A DNA stretch of 64,000 bases from Gp13-AA77 sp035946735. GTDB taxonomy: Bacteria > Acidobacteriota > Terriglobia > UBA7540. The position numbers were made by a program, and so were the translations under genes. Below, one piece after another: positions 8,917-16,648 of this stretch (its first letter is position 1; each line of letters starts with the position of its first letter). A model generated the notes under the pieces. The model was not told the DNA's origin. It was given only the letters and a program-made list of their open reading frames with translations, and made no database searches. The stretch spans positions 27,894 through 91,893 of the forward strand of contig DASYYZ010000033.1 of assembly GCA_035946735.1 (NCBI GenBank). The letters run 5' to 3'.

Positions 8917-10319
8917 CTAGAATTTTACCAAGATGTCCAGATCGACCATGAACGCGCTTTTCACCAGATCCGGGGACCAGACGCCACCGATCGCGCTGCA
9001 GGCGGACTGCGCCGTCGCGAGCACGGTGGCGCCCGATGGGGCGCCGTTATTGCAAGCGTATTCGGTGGGATAGCCGTTCCCGTTGATGAAGTCCGCCGGA
9101 GTGTTGGCATACGCCGGAGGCGTAATACCACCACGGCCCGACCAGTACGGCACGTCGGCGTGGCGATAGTCACCCTCGATGCGGAACGTGATGTATTGTT
9201 TCGGCATCCAGTCAAAAGTCAGTGATGAGTCCCAGGCCTTGAATTTGTCTCCCGGATTTTCGGTGAAGTAGGGTGAATTGAGTGCTGCGGACGGAACAGT
9301 ACGATTGCCATCCGTTAATAAACCACGGTTCGATCTTCAGGTGTTCCGTCGGAAAAATCTGGATGCGCACCCCGTTGAAGAACCAGGGAGTGTTCGAGGA
9401 AACGAAGGAGGGTTGGTAAGCCCAATTGTCGAAGTTGTAGTAGCTGAACAGGCCGATGTACGACATGAAGATTCCGGCGTCTACGTTAATCCCGTACCAT
9501 CTATCGAAATGATAGCCGCCGTAGGCTTCCGAGACGTAGCGGTACGCGGTATCCAGGTTCCACTCGCCGTTTGCAGGGCTGGCGACATTGCGGGTCGTCG
9601 TCTCTGAATACATGCCAAACTGGGTCATCAGTCGCGCCCGCACGTTGTCCCAGTGGAAGTCCCCGCCCACGCCGAGTTGCTCCAACTGGACCTCACCTTC
9701 ACGGAATGTCTCGCTCGAGCCGCCCAGAGAGTGATCGGCTGGATGTTGATTTTGCCAGTTGTAGTTCGTGTCAGCCCGAATTTCAGGAGTAAAGAATTTC
9801 GTGCCCCAATAGATGTTCTTGGTGCGGGCACTTCCGTTGAGCCAACTCCAGTCCGCGTCGGAAAAGGGATCCGGTTTCTGCTTTGTTTGAGGAGCCTGGT
9901 CGGCGGAAATTACCGGTGTTGGCGAAGCCGACGCCGTGGACGATGCGAGAGCCGCTGCTGCCGGTGCAGGACTTGCTGGAGGCGGCGTCACGTTCATGGC
10001 AGTGGTCGTCAGAGACGGAGGATTCGCTTGTGGAGATCCTTGCCTATCCTGTGGAGGCGCGGCCGCCTTTGCCGTCTGAACGACTGGAGTCGCTTGTTCT
10101 GCCGCCTCGCGCCGAATGAGCTCCGCTTCCAGTTGTTCGATGCGCTTCTCCATGGCGGCAAGCTCTTGAAGGATCTGTTGGTCCTGCCCCACTTGTGGAT
10201 TAGCGCTCGCCTGCGGGGACACAGCACTACTAGTGTCTTGCGCGAAGCAGGGTACCGCAGGACAGCGAGCACGAGAATCGCGAGGCAAACTGCCTTTTCC
10301 ACCGAAATAGGTTCGACAT
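8917..10319 (-). pseudogene. Decayed outer-membrane beta-barrel protein (porin-like), last gene of the kdp operon
   Basis: AAGGAG (complement of 10329-10334) sits 9 bases before ATG 10319, but the signal-peptide region is readable only by switching frames. A hydrophobic LAILVLAVL lies in one frame, while CFAQDTSSAV and everything after lie in another. A coiled-coil stretch (QILQELAAMEKRIEQLEAEL), a Pro/Ala-rich linker and barrel strands with an IYWGTKFFTPEIRAD segment follow, up to INGWQSY near 9300. There the frame shifts again, and the conserved C-terminal strands (MPKQYITFRIEGDYRHADVP ... DLDILVKF) resume at 9207-8917. Compared with what I recall of this family, a large central part of the barrel is missing. 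I infer a dead gene. Its position after kdpC suggests the intact version served K+ entry through the outer membrane. Confidence 0.7.
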
Positions 10320-10431
10320 CGGAGTCATCTCCTTACTTTGGGCCTCAGAAGAGCCGTGCGCAGAAGGTAGGCCCTTCGCACTCTTGAGCGGGAATTCTAC
10401 TCATCATCAGCCGAGACGAAAGCGAGGTCGT

Positions 10432-11019
10432 TCAGGGTCCCTTTCGTGGGAATTGCTGGTCGAGGGCAAGGTTCAACATCAGTACGTTCACGCGCGGTTC
10501 GCCGAGAAAGCCCAGCGTGCGGCCCTCGGTGTGCTCCGTAATCAGGTCTGTTACCTGCTGCAGTTGAATACCACGCGCCTTGGCGACGCGTGGCGCTTGA
10601 GCTTCAGCAGCGGCCGGGCTGATGTGGGGATCAAGCCCGCTGCCTGACGCGGTGACAAGGTCGGCGGGAATCGGGCCCGTGTAGTCCGGGTTATCCTTCC
10701 GAAATTGATCCACGGACGCGGTTACGCGGTCCACCAGCTTCTGATTGGTGGGACCATAGTTGGAGCCGCCCGAGGCTGTCGGGTCGTAAGGGGTGTTTCC
10801 CGTCGCGGAGGGACGAGGCTGAAAGTACTCGGGCTTGGAGAAGTTCTGGCCGATCAGCGATGAGCCCACGATCTGGCCGTTCACCACCACAAAACTGCCA
10901 TTGGCCTGGTGGGTGAAAAACATCTGGCACAAACCAGTGACAACGCCGGGGTAGATCAATCCCGTCAGGATCGTAAACAGAAGGACGATTCGAAATGCCG
11001 GACCCAGTTGTCTCAACAT
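10432..11019 (-). CDS. kdpC: Potassium-transporting ATPase subunit C (KdpC)
   Basis: 195 residues, the usual KdpC length. A single N-terminal membrane helix (about residues 9-31: FRIVLLFTILTGLIYPGVVT) is followed by the periplasmic/cytosolic signature regions SLIGQNF, YFQPRPSA, GSNYGPTN and SGSGLDPHISP. KdpC stabilises the Kdp complex and raises ATP affinity of KdpB. The ATG lies 12 bases after the kdpB stop in the same operon. The C-terminus retains the VNVLMLNLALD helix. Nothing about it looks damaged, unlike the barrel gene just downstream. Confidence 0.96.
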   Translation of the reverse strand: MLRQLGPAFRIVLLFTILTGLIYPGVVTGLCQMFFTHQANGSFVVVNGQIVGSSLIGQNFSKPEYFQPRPSATGNTPYDPTASGGSNYGPTNQKLVDRVTASVDQFRKDNPDYTGPIPADLVTASGSGLDPHISPAAAEAQAPRVAKARGIQLQQVTDLITEHTEGRTLGFLGEPRVNVLMLNLALDQQFPRKGP

Positions 11020-11031
11020 AGGGGTTCTCCA

Positions 11032-13143
11032 TTAGGCCAGCTTCGACCAGTGCAGAATCTGATCGATCAGCCAAATCCCAGGGAAGGGCGCGATGATGCC
11101 GCCCACGCCGTAGATCATCAAGTTGCGCCAGAGCAAGGTAGCTGCCGCCTGCGGACGATACTTCACGCCGCGAAGCGCCAGCGGCACGAGGGCAATGATG
11201 ATGAGCGCGTTGAAAATGACCGCTGACAGCACCGCGCTTTGCGGCGTGTGCAGGTGCATGATGTTCAAGTGACCCAGGGCAGGATACGTTGCCATGAACA
11301 TGGCCGGAATGATGGCGAAGTACTTGGCCACGTCATTGGCGATTGAGAACGTAGTGAGCGCTCCGCGCGTGATCAGAAGCTGCTTGCCGATGGCGACAAT
11401 CTCGATGAGCTTGGTCGGATTGCTATCCAGATCGACCATGTTTCCGGCTTCTTTGGCCGCCATGGTGCCCGTGTTCATGGCAACGCCCACGTCAGCCTGG
11501 GCCAGCGCCGGAGCGTCGTTGGTGCCGTCGCCGGTCATGGCCACCAGGCGCCCTTCGGCTTGCTCGTTCTTGATGTACTGCAGTTTCTGCTCGGGAGTGG
11601 CCTGAGCCATAAAATCGTCAACGCCGGCTTCAGCCGCGATCGCCGCTGCCGTGAGCGGATTATCACCCGTGATCATTACCGAACGGATTCCCATGGCGCG
11701 CAGTTGCGCCAGGCGTTCCTTCATTCCGCCCTTGACGACATCCTTGAGATGAATGGTGCCGAGCAGCCGGCCCCCTTCCGCCACCGCCAGCGGAGTGCCT
11801 CCGGAGCGCGAGATGCGATCGGAGACCTTCATGAAGGTGGGGCTCACCGTGCCGCCCTGCTCGCTGACGAACCTGGCGATAGCTTCGGTGGCTCCCTTTC
11901 GCAAGCGGCGCCCGTCGAGATCCACGCCGCTCATACGAGTGTAGGCCGAGAACGGAATAAACTCGGCGTTCAGCTCCGAGACTTCGCGGCCCCGCAGATT
12001 GAACTGCTGCTTGGCGAGCACCACGATGGAGCGCCCTTCTGGGGTCTCGTCGGCCAGGCTTGAAAGCTGCGAGGCGTCCGCGAGTTCGCCAGAGTCCACA
12101 CCTTCGGCCGGAATAAACTCCACCGCCTGGCGATTGCCGAGCGTGATCGTGCCGGTTTTATCCAGCAGCAAAGTATTGACGTCGCCCGACGCCTCTACCG
12201 CCTTGCCGCTCATGGCCAGCACGTTGTCCTGCATCACGCGGTCCATCCCCGCAATGCCGATAGCGGAGAGCAAGCCGCCGATAGTGGTGGGGATGAGGCA
12301 GACCAGCAGCGAGACCAGGACCGCCACCGAAGGGACTTCACCGGCGCCTGCAGAACGGACGCTATAGAGCGCAAAAGGGTACAGGGTGACAACCGCAAGC
12401 AGAAATATCAACGTCAGCCCGGCAATTAGAATATTGAGCGCAATCTCGTTCGGCGTCTTCTGACGCTCCGCGCCTTCTACGAGCGCGATCATACGGTCGA
12501 GAAAGGTCTCGCCGGGATTCGAGGTAATGCGGATCTTGATCCAGTCGGACAGGACCTTGGTGCCACCCGTCACGGCGCTGCGGTCGCCGCCCGATTCGCG
12601 GATCACCGGAGCGCTCTCCCCGGTGATGACCGATTCGTCTACCGTGGCGATGCCCTCGATTACCTCGCCATCGCCGGGAATCAGATCGCCCGACTCACAA
12701 ATCACCTGGTCGCCGGCGCGCAACTGTGAAGCGGCCACCTCCTCCACCTTTCCTGTGACGAAGCGCTTGGCCAGGGTTTCAGTTTTGGCTTTGCGCAGCG
12801 CGTCCGCCTGTGCCTTGCCGCGCGCCTCAGCCATGGCCTCGGCAAAGTTGGCAAAGAGCACGGTGAACCACAGCCAGATCGCAATCTGCAGGGTAAAGCC
12901 GATGGCGTGGGCCCCCGTGATGGCATCCCTGATCAGGAAAACGCTGATTAGAGCGGCCCCCACCTCTACCACGAACATGACCGGATTGTTTACCAGCGTC
13001 GCCGGGCTCAGCTTTACGAAGCACTCACGGACAGCCCGCTTGACGATCGGCGGATCGAAGAGGGGTCGCGCCCGCACCAACTTCGTGGGGATCAAGCTGG
13101 TTGAGTCCGCGACGGGTGACGGGGGGGTAGCCAGGGTCGCCAT
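11032..13143 (-). CDS. kdpB: Potassium-transporting P-type ATPase subunit B (KdpB)
   Basis: 703 residues. This is the catalytic subunit that hydrolyses ATP to drive KdpA. Visible motifs are the actuator TGES (VITGESAP), the phosphorylation loop DKTGTITLGN (Asp is the aspartyl-phosphate site), the nucleotide-binding region KGATEAI, and the hinge MTGDGTNDAPALAQADVGVAM. About seven membrane segments are present in the KdpB arrangement. The gene starts 3 bases after the kdpA stop, consistent with translational coupling, and is followed by kdpC. Length and motif order are normal. Confidence 0.97.
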   Translation of the reverse strand: MATLATPPSPVADSTSLIPTKLVRARPLFDPPIVKRAVRECFVKLSPATLVNNPVMFVVEVGAALISVFLIRDAITGAHAIGFTLQIAIWLWFTVLFANFAEAMAEARGKAQADALRKAKTETLAKRFVTGKVEEVAASQLRAGDQVICESGDLIPGDGEVIEGIATVDESVITGESAPVIRESGGDRSAVTGGTKVLSDWIKIRITSNPGETFLDRMIALVEGAERQKTPNEIALNILIAGLTLIFLLAVVTLYPFALYSVRSAGAGEVPSVAVLVSLLVCLIPTTIGGLLSAIGIAGMDRVMQDNVLAMSGKAVEASGDVNTLLLDKTGTITLGNRQAVEFIPAEGVDSGELADASQLSSLADETPEGRSIVVLAKQQFNLRGREVSELNAEFIPFSAYTRMSGVDLDGRRLRKGATEAIARFVSEQGGTVSPTFMKVSDRISRSGGTPLAVAEGGRLLGTIHLKDVVKGGMKERLAQLRAMGIRSVMITGDNPLTAAAIAAEAGVDDFMAQATPEQKLQYIKNEQAEGRLVAMTGDGTNDAPALAQADVGVAMNTGTMAAKEAGNMVDLDSNPTKLIEIVAIGKQLLITRGALTTFSIANDVAKYFAIIPAMFMATYPALGHLNIMHLHTPQSAVLSAVIFNALIIIALVPLALRGVKYRPQAAATLLWRNLMIYGVGGIIAPFPGIWLIDQILHWSKLA

Positions 13144-13146
13144 AGG

Positions 13147-14961
13147 TCAGCTCCAAATCGGAACGATTAGCATCGAGAAGAGCTTTCCCTGGTGCATCAG
13201 GAAGTGCTCAACGATAGGTCCCAGTGAAAGCGCCGGGAAATAAGTCAGCGCGCCCACAATGATCACCGTGCCGATCAACAGGCCCACAAACAGAGGCCCG
13301 TGGGTGGGCAAGGTTCCGCTCGTCGTCGGGATTTTCTTTTTGGCCGCCAGACTGCCGGCCACAGCCAACATCGGAATAATAAACAGAAATCGGCCGATGA
13401 GCGTAGCCAACCCGAGACTGAGATTGTACCAGGGGGTGTTGCCGCTCAGTCCGCCGAAGGCGCTGCCGTTATTGCCGTTCGTGCTCGTATAGGCGTATAG
13501 GATTTCGCTGAATCCGTGAGGACCACCGTTGGTGAGGTTCGCCGTGGCGGGACCCGGAGGATTCCAGTATCCATTCTTGGAAAACTTCGCCACAGAACTG
13601 ATCCCGCTGAAAACCAGGACATTGGCTGCCGTCAGAATAAGAGCCAGCATGGCCATTTTCACTTCTCTTTGTTCGATCTTTTTTCCGATGTACTCCGGCG
13701 TGCGGCCTACCATTAATCCGGCAATGAAGACGGCCAGAATGGCGAAGAGCAGCATGCCTTTGATTCCAGCGCCGACTCCACCAAAAACGACCTCGCCAAG
13801 CTGGATGTTGAAAAGAGGCACCAGGCCGCCGATGGGTGTGAAGCTATCGTGCATGCTGTTGACCGCGCCGCAGCTCGCGTCGGTAGTGATCACGGCAAAC
13901 AACGCCGACGACGGGATGCCGAAGCGCACCTCTTTTCCTTCCATGTTGCCGCCGGGCTGCATGGCCGTGGCTCGGGTGTCCAGTCCGAGTTTCGAGAGCT
14001 GCGGATTACCTGACTGCTCGGCCGGATAGCAAACGAAAACTCCGGCCAGGAACAACACGCTCATGGCCCCGAACAGCGCCCAACCCTGTCGTTTGTCGCC
14101 CACCATGCGGCCGAATTGATAAGTCAGCCCGGCGGGGATCACGAAGATCATCAGCAGTTGCACGAAGTTCGTGAGCGGAGTGGGATTCTCAAACGGATGC
14201 GATGAATTGGCGCCGAAAAATCCTCCTCCATTGGTCCCCACCATCTTGATGGCTTCCTGCGAGGCTACGGGCCCCTGAGGAATGAGCTGCGCCGCGCCCT
14301 CAACCGTCTTCACGGAGCTGCTGGCCTTGAAGTTCTGGATGACTCCCTGCGAGCACAGGAAGAGCGCGCCGAGAAGTGACAACGGGAGAAATACGTACAG
14401 AGTGGCGCGGGTAAGATCAACCCAAAAGTTGCCGATGCTATTGGCTTGCTTGCGCGCGAAGCCCCGGATCAAAGCGACCGAGGCCGCTACCCCCGCCGCC
14501 GCCGAAACGAAGTTCTGCACGGTGAGGGCGGTCATCTGCACGAAATAGCTGAGGGTCGATTCCCCGCTGTAGTTCTGCCAGTTGGTATTGGTCACGAAAC
14601 TGACGGCGGTGTTAAAGGCCAGATCGGGCGTCATGGCCGTAGCGCCGGAGGGTGCCTGCGGCGTGCCAAAGTGCATGGGATTCAGGGGTAGAAGCCCTTG
14701 CAACCGTGGGATCAGATAAGCAAGTAAGGCGCTGACCAGACTGAGAGCGACCAGCGCCGCAGCATACTGGGTCCAGCGCTGTTCGGCGTCTTCGCGAACG
14801 CCGCAGAGACGGTAGACCAGTTTCTCGAGGGGCCGCAGGATCGGGTGCAGAAAGGTCCGTTCTCCATTGAACAGCTTCGTCATGAAGACGCCGATGGGCT
14901 TCGTTAGAGCCAGAATCAACAGGAAGAACACAGCGATATTCAAGAGTCCGATCGAGGTCAT
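13147..14961 (-). CDS. kdpA: Potassium-transporting ATPase subunit A (KdpA)
   Basis: 604 residues, slightly longer than the classical form of about 560. It is the K+-selective channel-like subunit with four pseudo-repeats. The four selectivity-filter segments can be seen as TNTNWQNYSG, GTNGGGFFGANSSHPFENP, TTDASCGAVNSMHDS and STNGNNGSAF. The start ATG 14961 is preceded by GAGGAG overlapping the kdpF stop, so kdpF and kdpA are coupled. About ten hydrophobic segments are present, ending in a C-terminal LFSMLIVPIWS. Confidence 0.97.
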   Translation of the reverse strand: MTSIGLLNIAVFFLLILALTKPIGVFMTKLFNGERTFLHPILRPLEKLVYRLCGVREDAEQRWTQYAAALVALSLVSALLAYLIPRLQGLLPLNPMHFGTPQAPSGATAMTPDLAFNTAVSFVTNTNWQNYSGESTLSYFVQMTALTVQNFVSAAAGVAASVALIRGFARKQANSIGNFWVDLTRATLYVFLPLSLLGALFLCSQGVIQNFKASSSVKTVEGAAQLIPQGPVASQEAIKMVGTNGGGFFGANSSHPFENPTPLTNFVQLLMIFVIPAGLTYQFGRMVGDKRQGWALFGAMSVLFLAGVFVCYPAEQSGNPQLSKLGLDTRATAMQPGGNMEGKEVRFGIPSSALFAVITTDASCGAVNSMHDSFTPIGGLVPLFNIQLGEVVFGGVGAGIKGMLLFAILAVFIAGLMVGRTPEYIGKKIEQREVKMAMLALILTAANVLVFSGISSVAKFSKNGYWNPPGPATANLTNGGPHGFSEILYAYTSTNGNNGSAFGGLSGNTPWYNLSLGLATLIGRFLFIIPMLAVAGSLAAKKKIPTTSGTLPTHGPLFVGLLIGTVIIVGALTYFPALSLGPIVEHFLMHQGKLFSMLIVPIWS

Positions 14962-14970
14962 AGCGTCTCC

Positions 14971-15054
14971 TCAGAACCGCTCCGGGCGCAGCAGGGCATA
15001 AAGCAGATAACCAAACAAGAAGAGGGCGGTGACGCCCGCAATGATGTAGTCCAT
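14971..15054 (-). CDS. kdpF: KdpF, 27-residue accessory membrane peptide of the Kdp pump
   Basis: A short frame reading MDYIIAGVTALFLFGYLLYA then LLRPERF, with one membrane helix and a basic LLRPERF tail, the classic KdpF pattern. KdpF binds and stabilises the KdpABC complex. It lies immediately before kdpA and shares its stop region with the kdpA ribosome site. A second 27-residue membrane peptide of the same layout precedes it. Confidence 0.9.
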   Translation of the reverse strand: MDYIIAGVTALFLFGYLLYALLRPERF

Positions 15055-15066
15055 TGATTTCGCCTC

Positions 15067-15150
15067 CTACAGGCGGTCGCACGCTTTGGTGAAAAGCCAG
15101 CACCCCACAAAAAAGAGCGCCGTGACGAGGACGTAAAGCGCGTCAAGCAT
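15067..15150 (-). CDS. 27-residue single-helix membrane peptide in the kdp operon
   Basis: The peptide reads MLDALYVLVTALFFVGCWLF then TKACDRL. It has an acidic residue after Met, one membrane helix and a basic CDRL tail, exactly the length and shape of the adjacent KdpF (M-D-Y ... PERF). Its ATG overlaps the last 8 bases of the Usp-like gene (stop 15143-15145), indicating translational coupling, and kdpF follows 12 bases later. By position and shape I infer a second KdpF-like subunit or an assembly peptide. No function is established from the sequence. Confidence 0.72.
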   Translation of the reverse strand: MLDALYVLVTALFFVGCWLFTKACDRL

Positions 15151-15631
15151 GCCGTCTCCCCTCTTGGTTCACGAAGATCACCTCATGGCCGAGCGACCGA
15201 ATCCGCTCAGCGAGCCGTCTCTCGCTTCTCGCCCACCACGATCTTCGGCCGCCTACCAACACCAGAGATCCCGCCACGGCTCCGTTCCAGCACTCCTGGC
15301 GGCTGCGACAAAGGCAGATCTGGATGGTCATATCATGCTCACTCAAACAGAGGCCCGCGAGAAGTGCGAGTGCAGCCTGTCGGGCGTGATCGAGATCCAC
15401 CGGCGGACGCGTTGGCGGAAACTGGTAAGGAACCACCTGCGGCACCAACACTGTCAACTTCGCACCCAACCCCCGCGCGAGCTTCCCGGCCGCTTCGACC
15501 GCCGCCCTGGTGCCGGGCACAGTGGTGAAGATTATTGCAACCTCCAGCCTTGGATCCAGCGCGCGCGTTGAGGAGTATGGACCCCCCCGGATCTGTCCGG
15601 ATTCCCGCGCGAAATCAATCCAACGGCTCAT
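15143..15631 (-). CDS. Usp-like protein, first gene of the kdp operon
   Basis: 162 residues from ATG 15631. The core VAIIFTTVPGTRAAVEAAGKLARGLGAKLTVLVPQ followed by a C-terminal GSLVLVGGRRSWW ... EVIFVN resembles the alpha/beta fold of universal stress proteins, including the Usp-type module of KdpD sensors. The classic G-2x-G-9x-G(S/T) ATP loop is not clear, with only VGGRRSWW in its place. A longer frame starts at 15676, but that ATG lies inside the tandem operator repeat. I therefore prefer 15631, which would follow a probable -10 box by about 15 bases. A role in sensing or regulating the pump is inference. Confidence 0.65.
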   Translation of the reverse strand: MSRWIDFARESGQIRGGPYSSTRALDPRLEVAIIFTTVPGTRAAVEAAGKLARGLGAKLTVLVPQVVPYQFPPTRPPVDLDHARQAALALLAGLCLSEHDMTIQICLCRSRQECWNGAVAGSLVLVGGRRSWWARSERRLAERIRSLGHEVIFVNQEGRRHA

Positions 15632-15664
15632 CTGCTTACAGGTTTGAGCGTAAGGCAGGGGGCA

Positions 15665-15703
15665 TAAACGAGGCATAAACGCTGCCTAAACAATTCGTAA
15701 ACG
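15665..15703 (-). promoter_or_regulatory. Four-copy 11-bp direct repeat (PhoP/KdpE-class operator) and -10 box of the kdp operon
   Basis: On the minus strand the hexamers CGTTTA, TGTTTA, CGTTTA, CGTTTA occur with their + strand TAAAC cores at 15698, 15687, 15676 and 15665, each separated by exactly 5 bases (period 11). OmpR/PhoB-family regulators bind direct repeats of this spacing, and the PhoP box is (T/G)GTTTA-N5-(T/G)GTTTA; KdpE belongs to the same family. Twelve bases after the last copy is TACGCT (complement of 15647-15652), a fair -10 box, with ATG 15631 about 15 bases further. No kdpD/kdpE genes lie in the window, so the regulator is elsewhere. Confidence 0.68.
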
Positions 15704-15742
15704 CCATAAGTATCAGGGTGGCGGTAAGCTGAGAAGGGGAGC

Positions 15743-15919
15743 ATCGAGGAGTGGGTTCTGGAAGGGCACCGCTCGGCGCAGAGCGTGGCCTATGGTGACC
15801 TGGGCAGCGAGAACCCGATCACCCCGGCGTACGAGCGCCACGCAGATCCGGTGATCGAAAGCCAATTGGAGAAGGCCGGCGTGAGGCTGGCTCTTCTTTT
15901 TAGCGAGGACCTGAAGTGA
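15743..15919 (+). pseudogene. S1/P1 nuclease C-terminal fragment
   Basis: About 58 codons with no start codon or N-terminal part read EEWVLEGHRSAQSVAYGDL, then NPITPAYERHADPVIESQLE, then KAGVRLALL. This matches the C-terminal segment of S1/P1-type nucleases (E-S/G-H ... Y ... A-x-x-V-x-x-x-Q-L-x-x-A-G-x-R-L-A). The zinc-binding N-terminal nine tenths of the enzyme is absent. The frame ends in TGA that overlaps the GTG start of the next gene. It sits between that gene and the divergent kdp promoter. Best read as a deletion remnant. Confidence 0.6.
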
Positions 15920-16458
15920 CTCTCAGTCAGTTTCATAAAGTAGCCTCTATTGGACATGTATCCGCTTTTGCGGTCCTCTTCCTTGGGCTGGCATCGGCTG
16001 CCAGAGCGGCGGAGACCTATATCCAGACGGAAGTCGATTCAAACGGTCAACTGCATATCTTGACCAAGCGCCACCGGGAGATCGTACTAACGAAGGGACC
16101 GGAGCAAGTCGGCTTTGAAGACGTACGGATTTCGCCGGACGGCCGCGCAGTCGGCTGGTTGGCACTGTATCCTGACTGTTGCACGTCCGATCTTATTCCG
16201 CTGAAGCTGGCGATTTATGTGAGCGGAAGGCTGAGCACTTTTACTGGCAGCGGCTTACCGATCTGGCGCTGGTGCTTTCAGGCTGAAGGAGAACAAGTTG
16301 CATTCGAGCAGGAAACGGTGCACGGCGGAACCGGCATCCACTACGAGCTACGGGACATCGCGACCGGCAAATTGGTCGCCAAGTACGACCCCGACTCCGA
16401 TTCGGAGATGACGCCGAAGCCTCCGAGGTGGGTCGCGGAAGTGGGCTCAAAGCCTTAG
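15916..16458 (+). CDS. Secreted protein of unknown function
   Basis: 180 residues from GTG 15916. A signal peptide (about residues 1-30, hydrophobic SAFAVLFLGLASAARA before AETY) is followed by a mostly beta domain with ISPDGRAVGWLALYPDCCTS, IYVSGRLSTFTGSGLPIWRW and ETVHGGTGIHYELRD. The pattern of SPDG and gain-of-strand segments recalls a partial beta-propeller, and two adjacent Cys are conserved-looking. I do not recognise a named family. It overlaps the stop of the S1/P1 nuclease scrap by 4 bases (GTGA), which may be a relic of coupling to the intact nuclease gene. Confidence 0.65.
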   Translation: MTLSQFHKVASIGHVSAFAVLFLGLASAARAAETYIQTEVDSNGQLHILTKRHREIVLTKGPEQVGFEDVRISPDGRAVGWLALYPDCCTSDLIPLKLAIYVSGRLSTFTGSGLPIWRWCFQAEGEQVAFEQETVHGGTGIHYELRDIATGKLVAKYDPDSDSEMTPKPPRWVAEVGSKP

Positions 16459-16489
16459 ATAAGCCCGCCCAATTCTTCTACGGGATAGC

Positions 16490-16517
16490 GCCGGTCCGCG
16501 AAGGCAACCGGACCGGC
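16490..16517 (+). terminator. 9-bp GC-rich hairpin after the secreted unknown
   Basis: Perfect arms GCCGGTCCG (16490-16498) and CGGACCGGC (16509-16517) with a 10-base loop, 31 bases after the stop at 16458. There is no T run behind it, so it is either a weak or Rho-assisted terminator or an unrelated structure. The remaining leader of the P450 gene holds nothing else recognised. Confidence 0.4.
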
Positions 16518-16648
16518 AGTCGTGTAGACTGGCTCGGTGAGGACTTGTCATCGGCAGATGGTCCGCCGCTCGACTTTTGCCTGAGCCGACTTCTGCCTTC
16601 GCCGTCTTTTCCCTGTGACGCACGGACGTCTTAACTTTGTGGAGAGTT

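Noticed and set aside
15674..15676. ATG 15676 as start of the Usp-like gene
   Set aside because: It falls inside the second copy of the tandem operator repeat. ATG 15631 follows the -10 box and begins the conserved-looking part.
16490..16517. Hairpin as a riboswitch for the P450 gene
   Set aside because: It is a simple 9-bp stem close to the preceding stop, with no conserved aptamer-like elements. At most a weak terminator.
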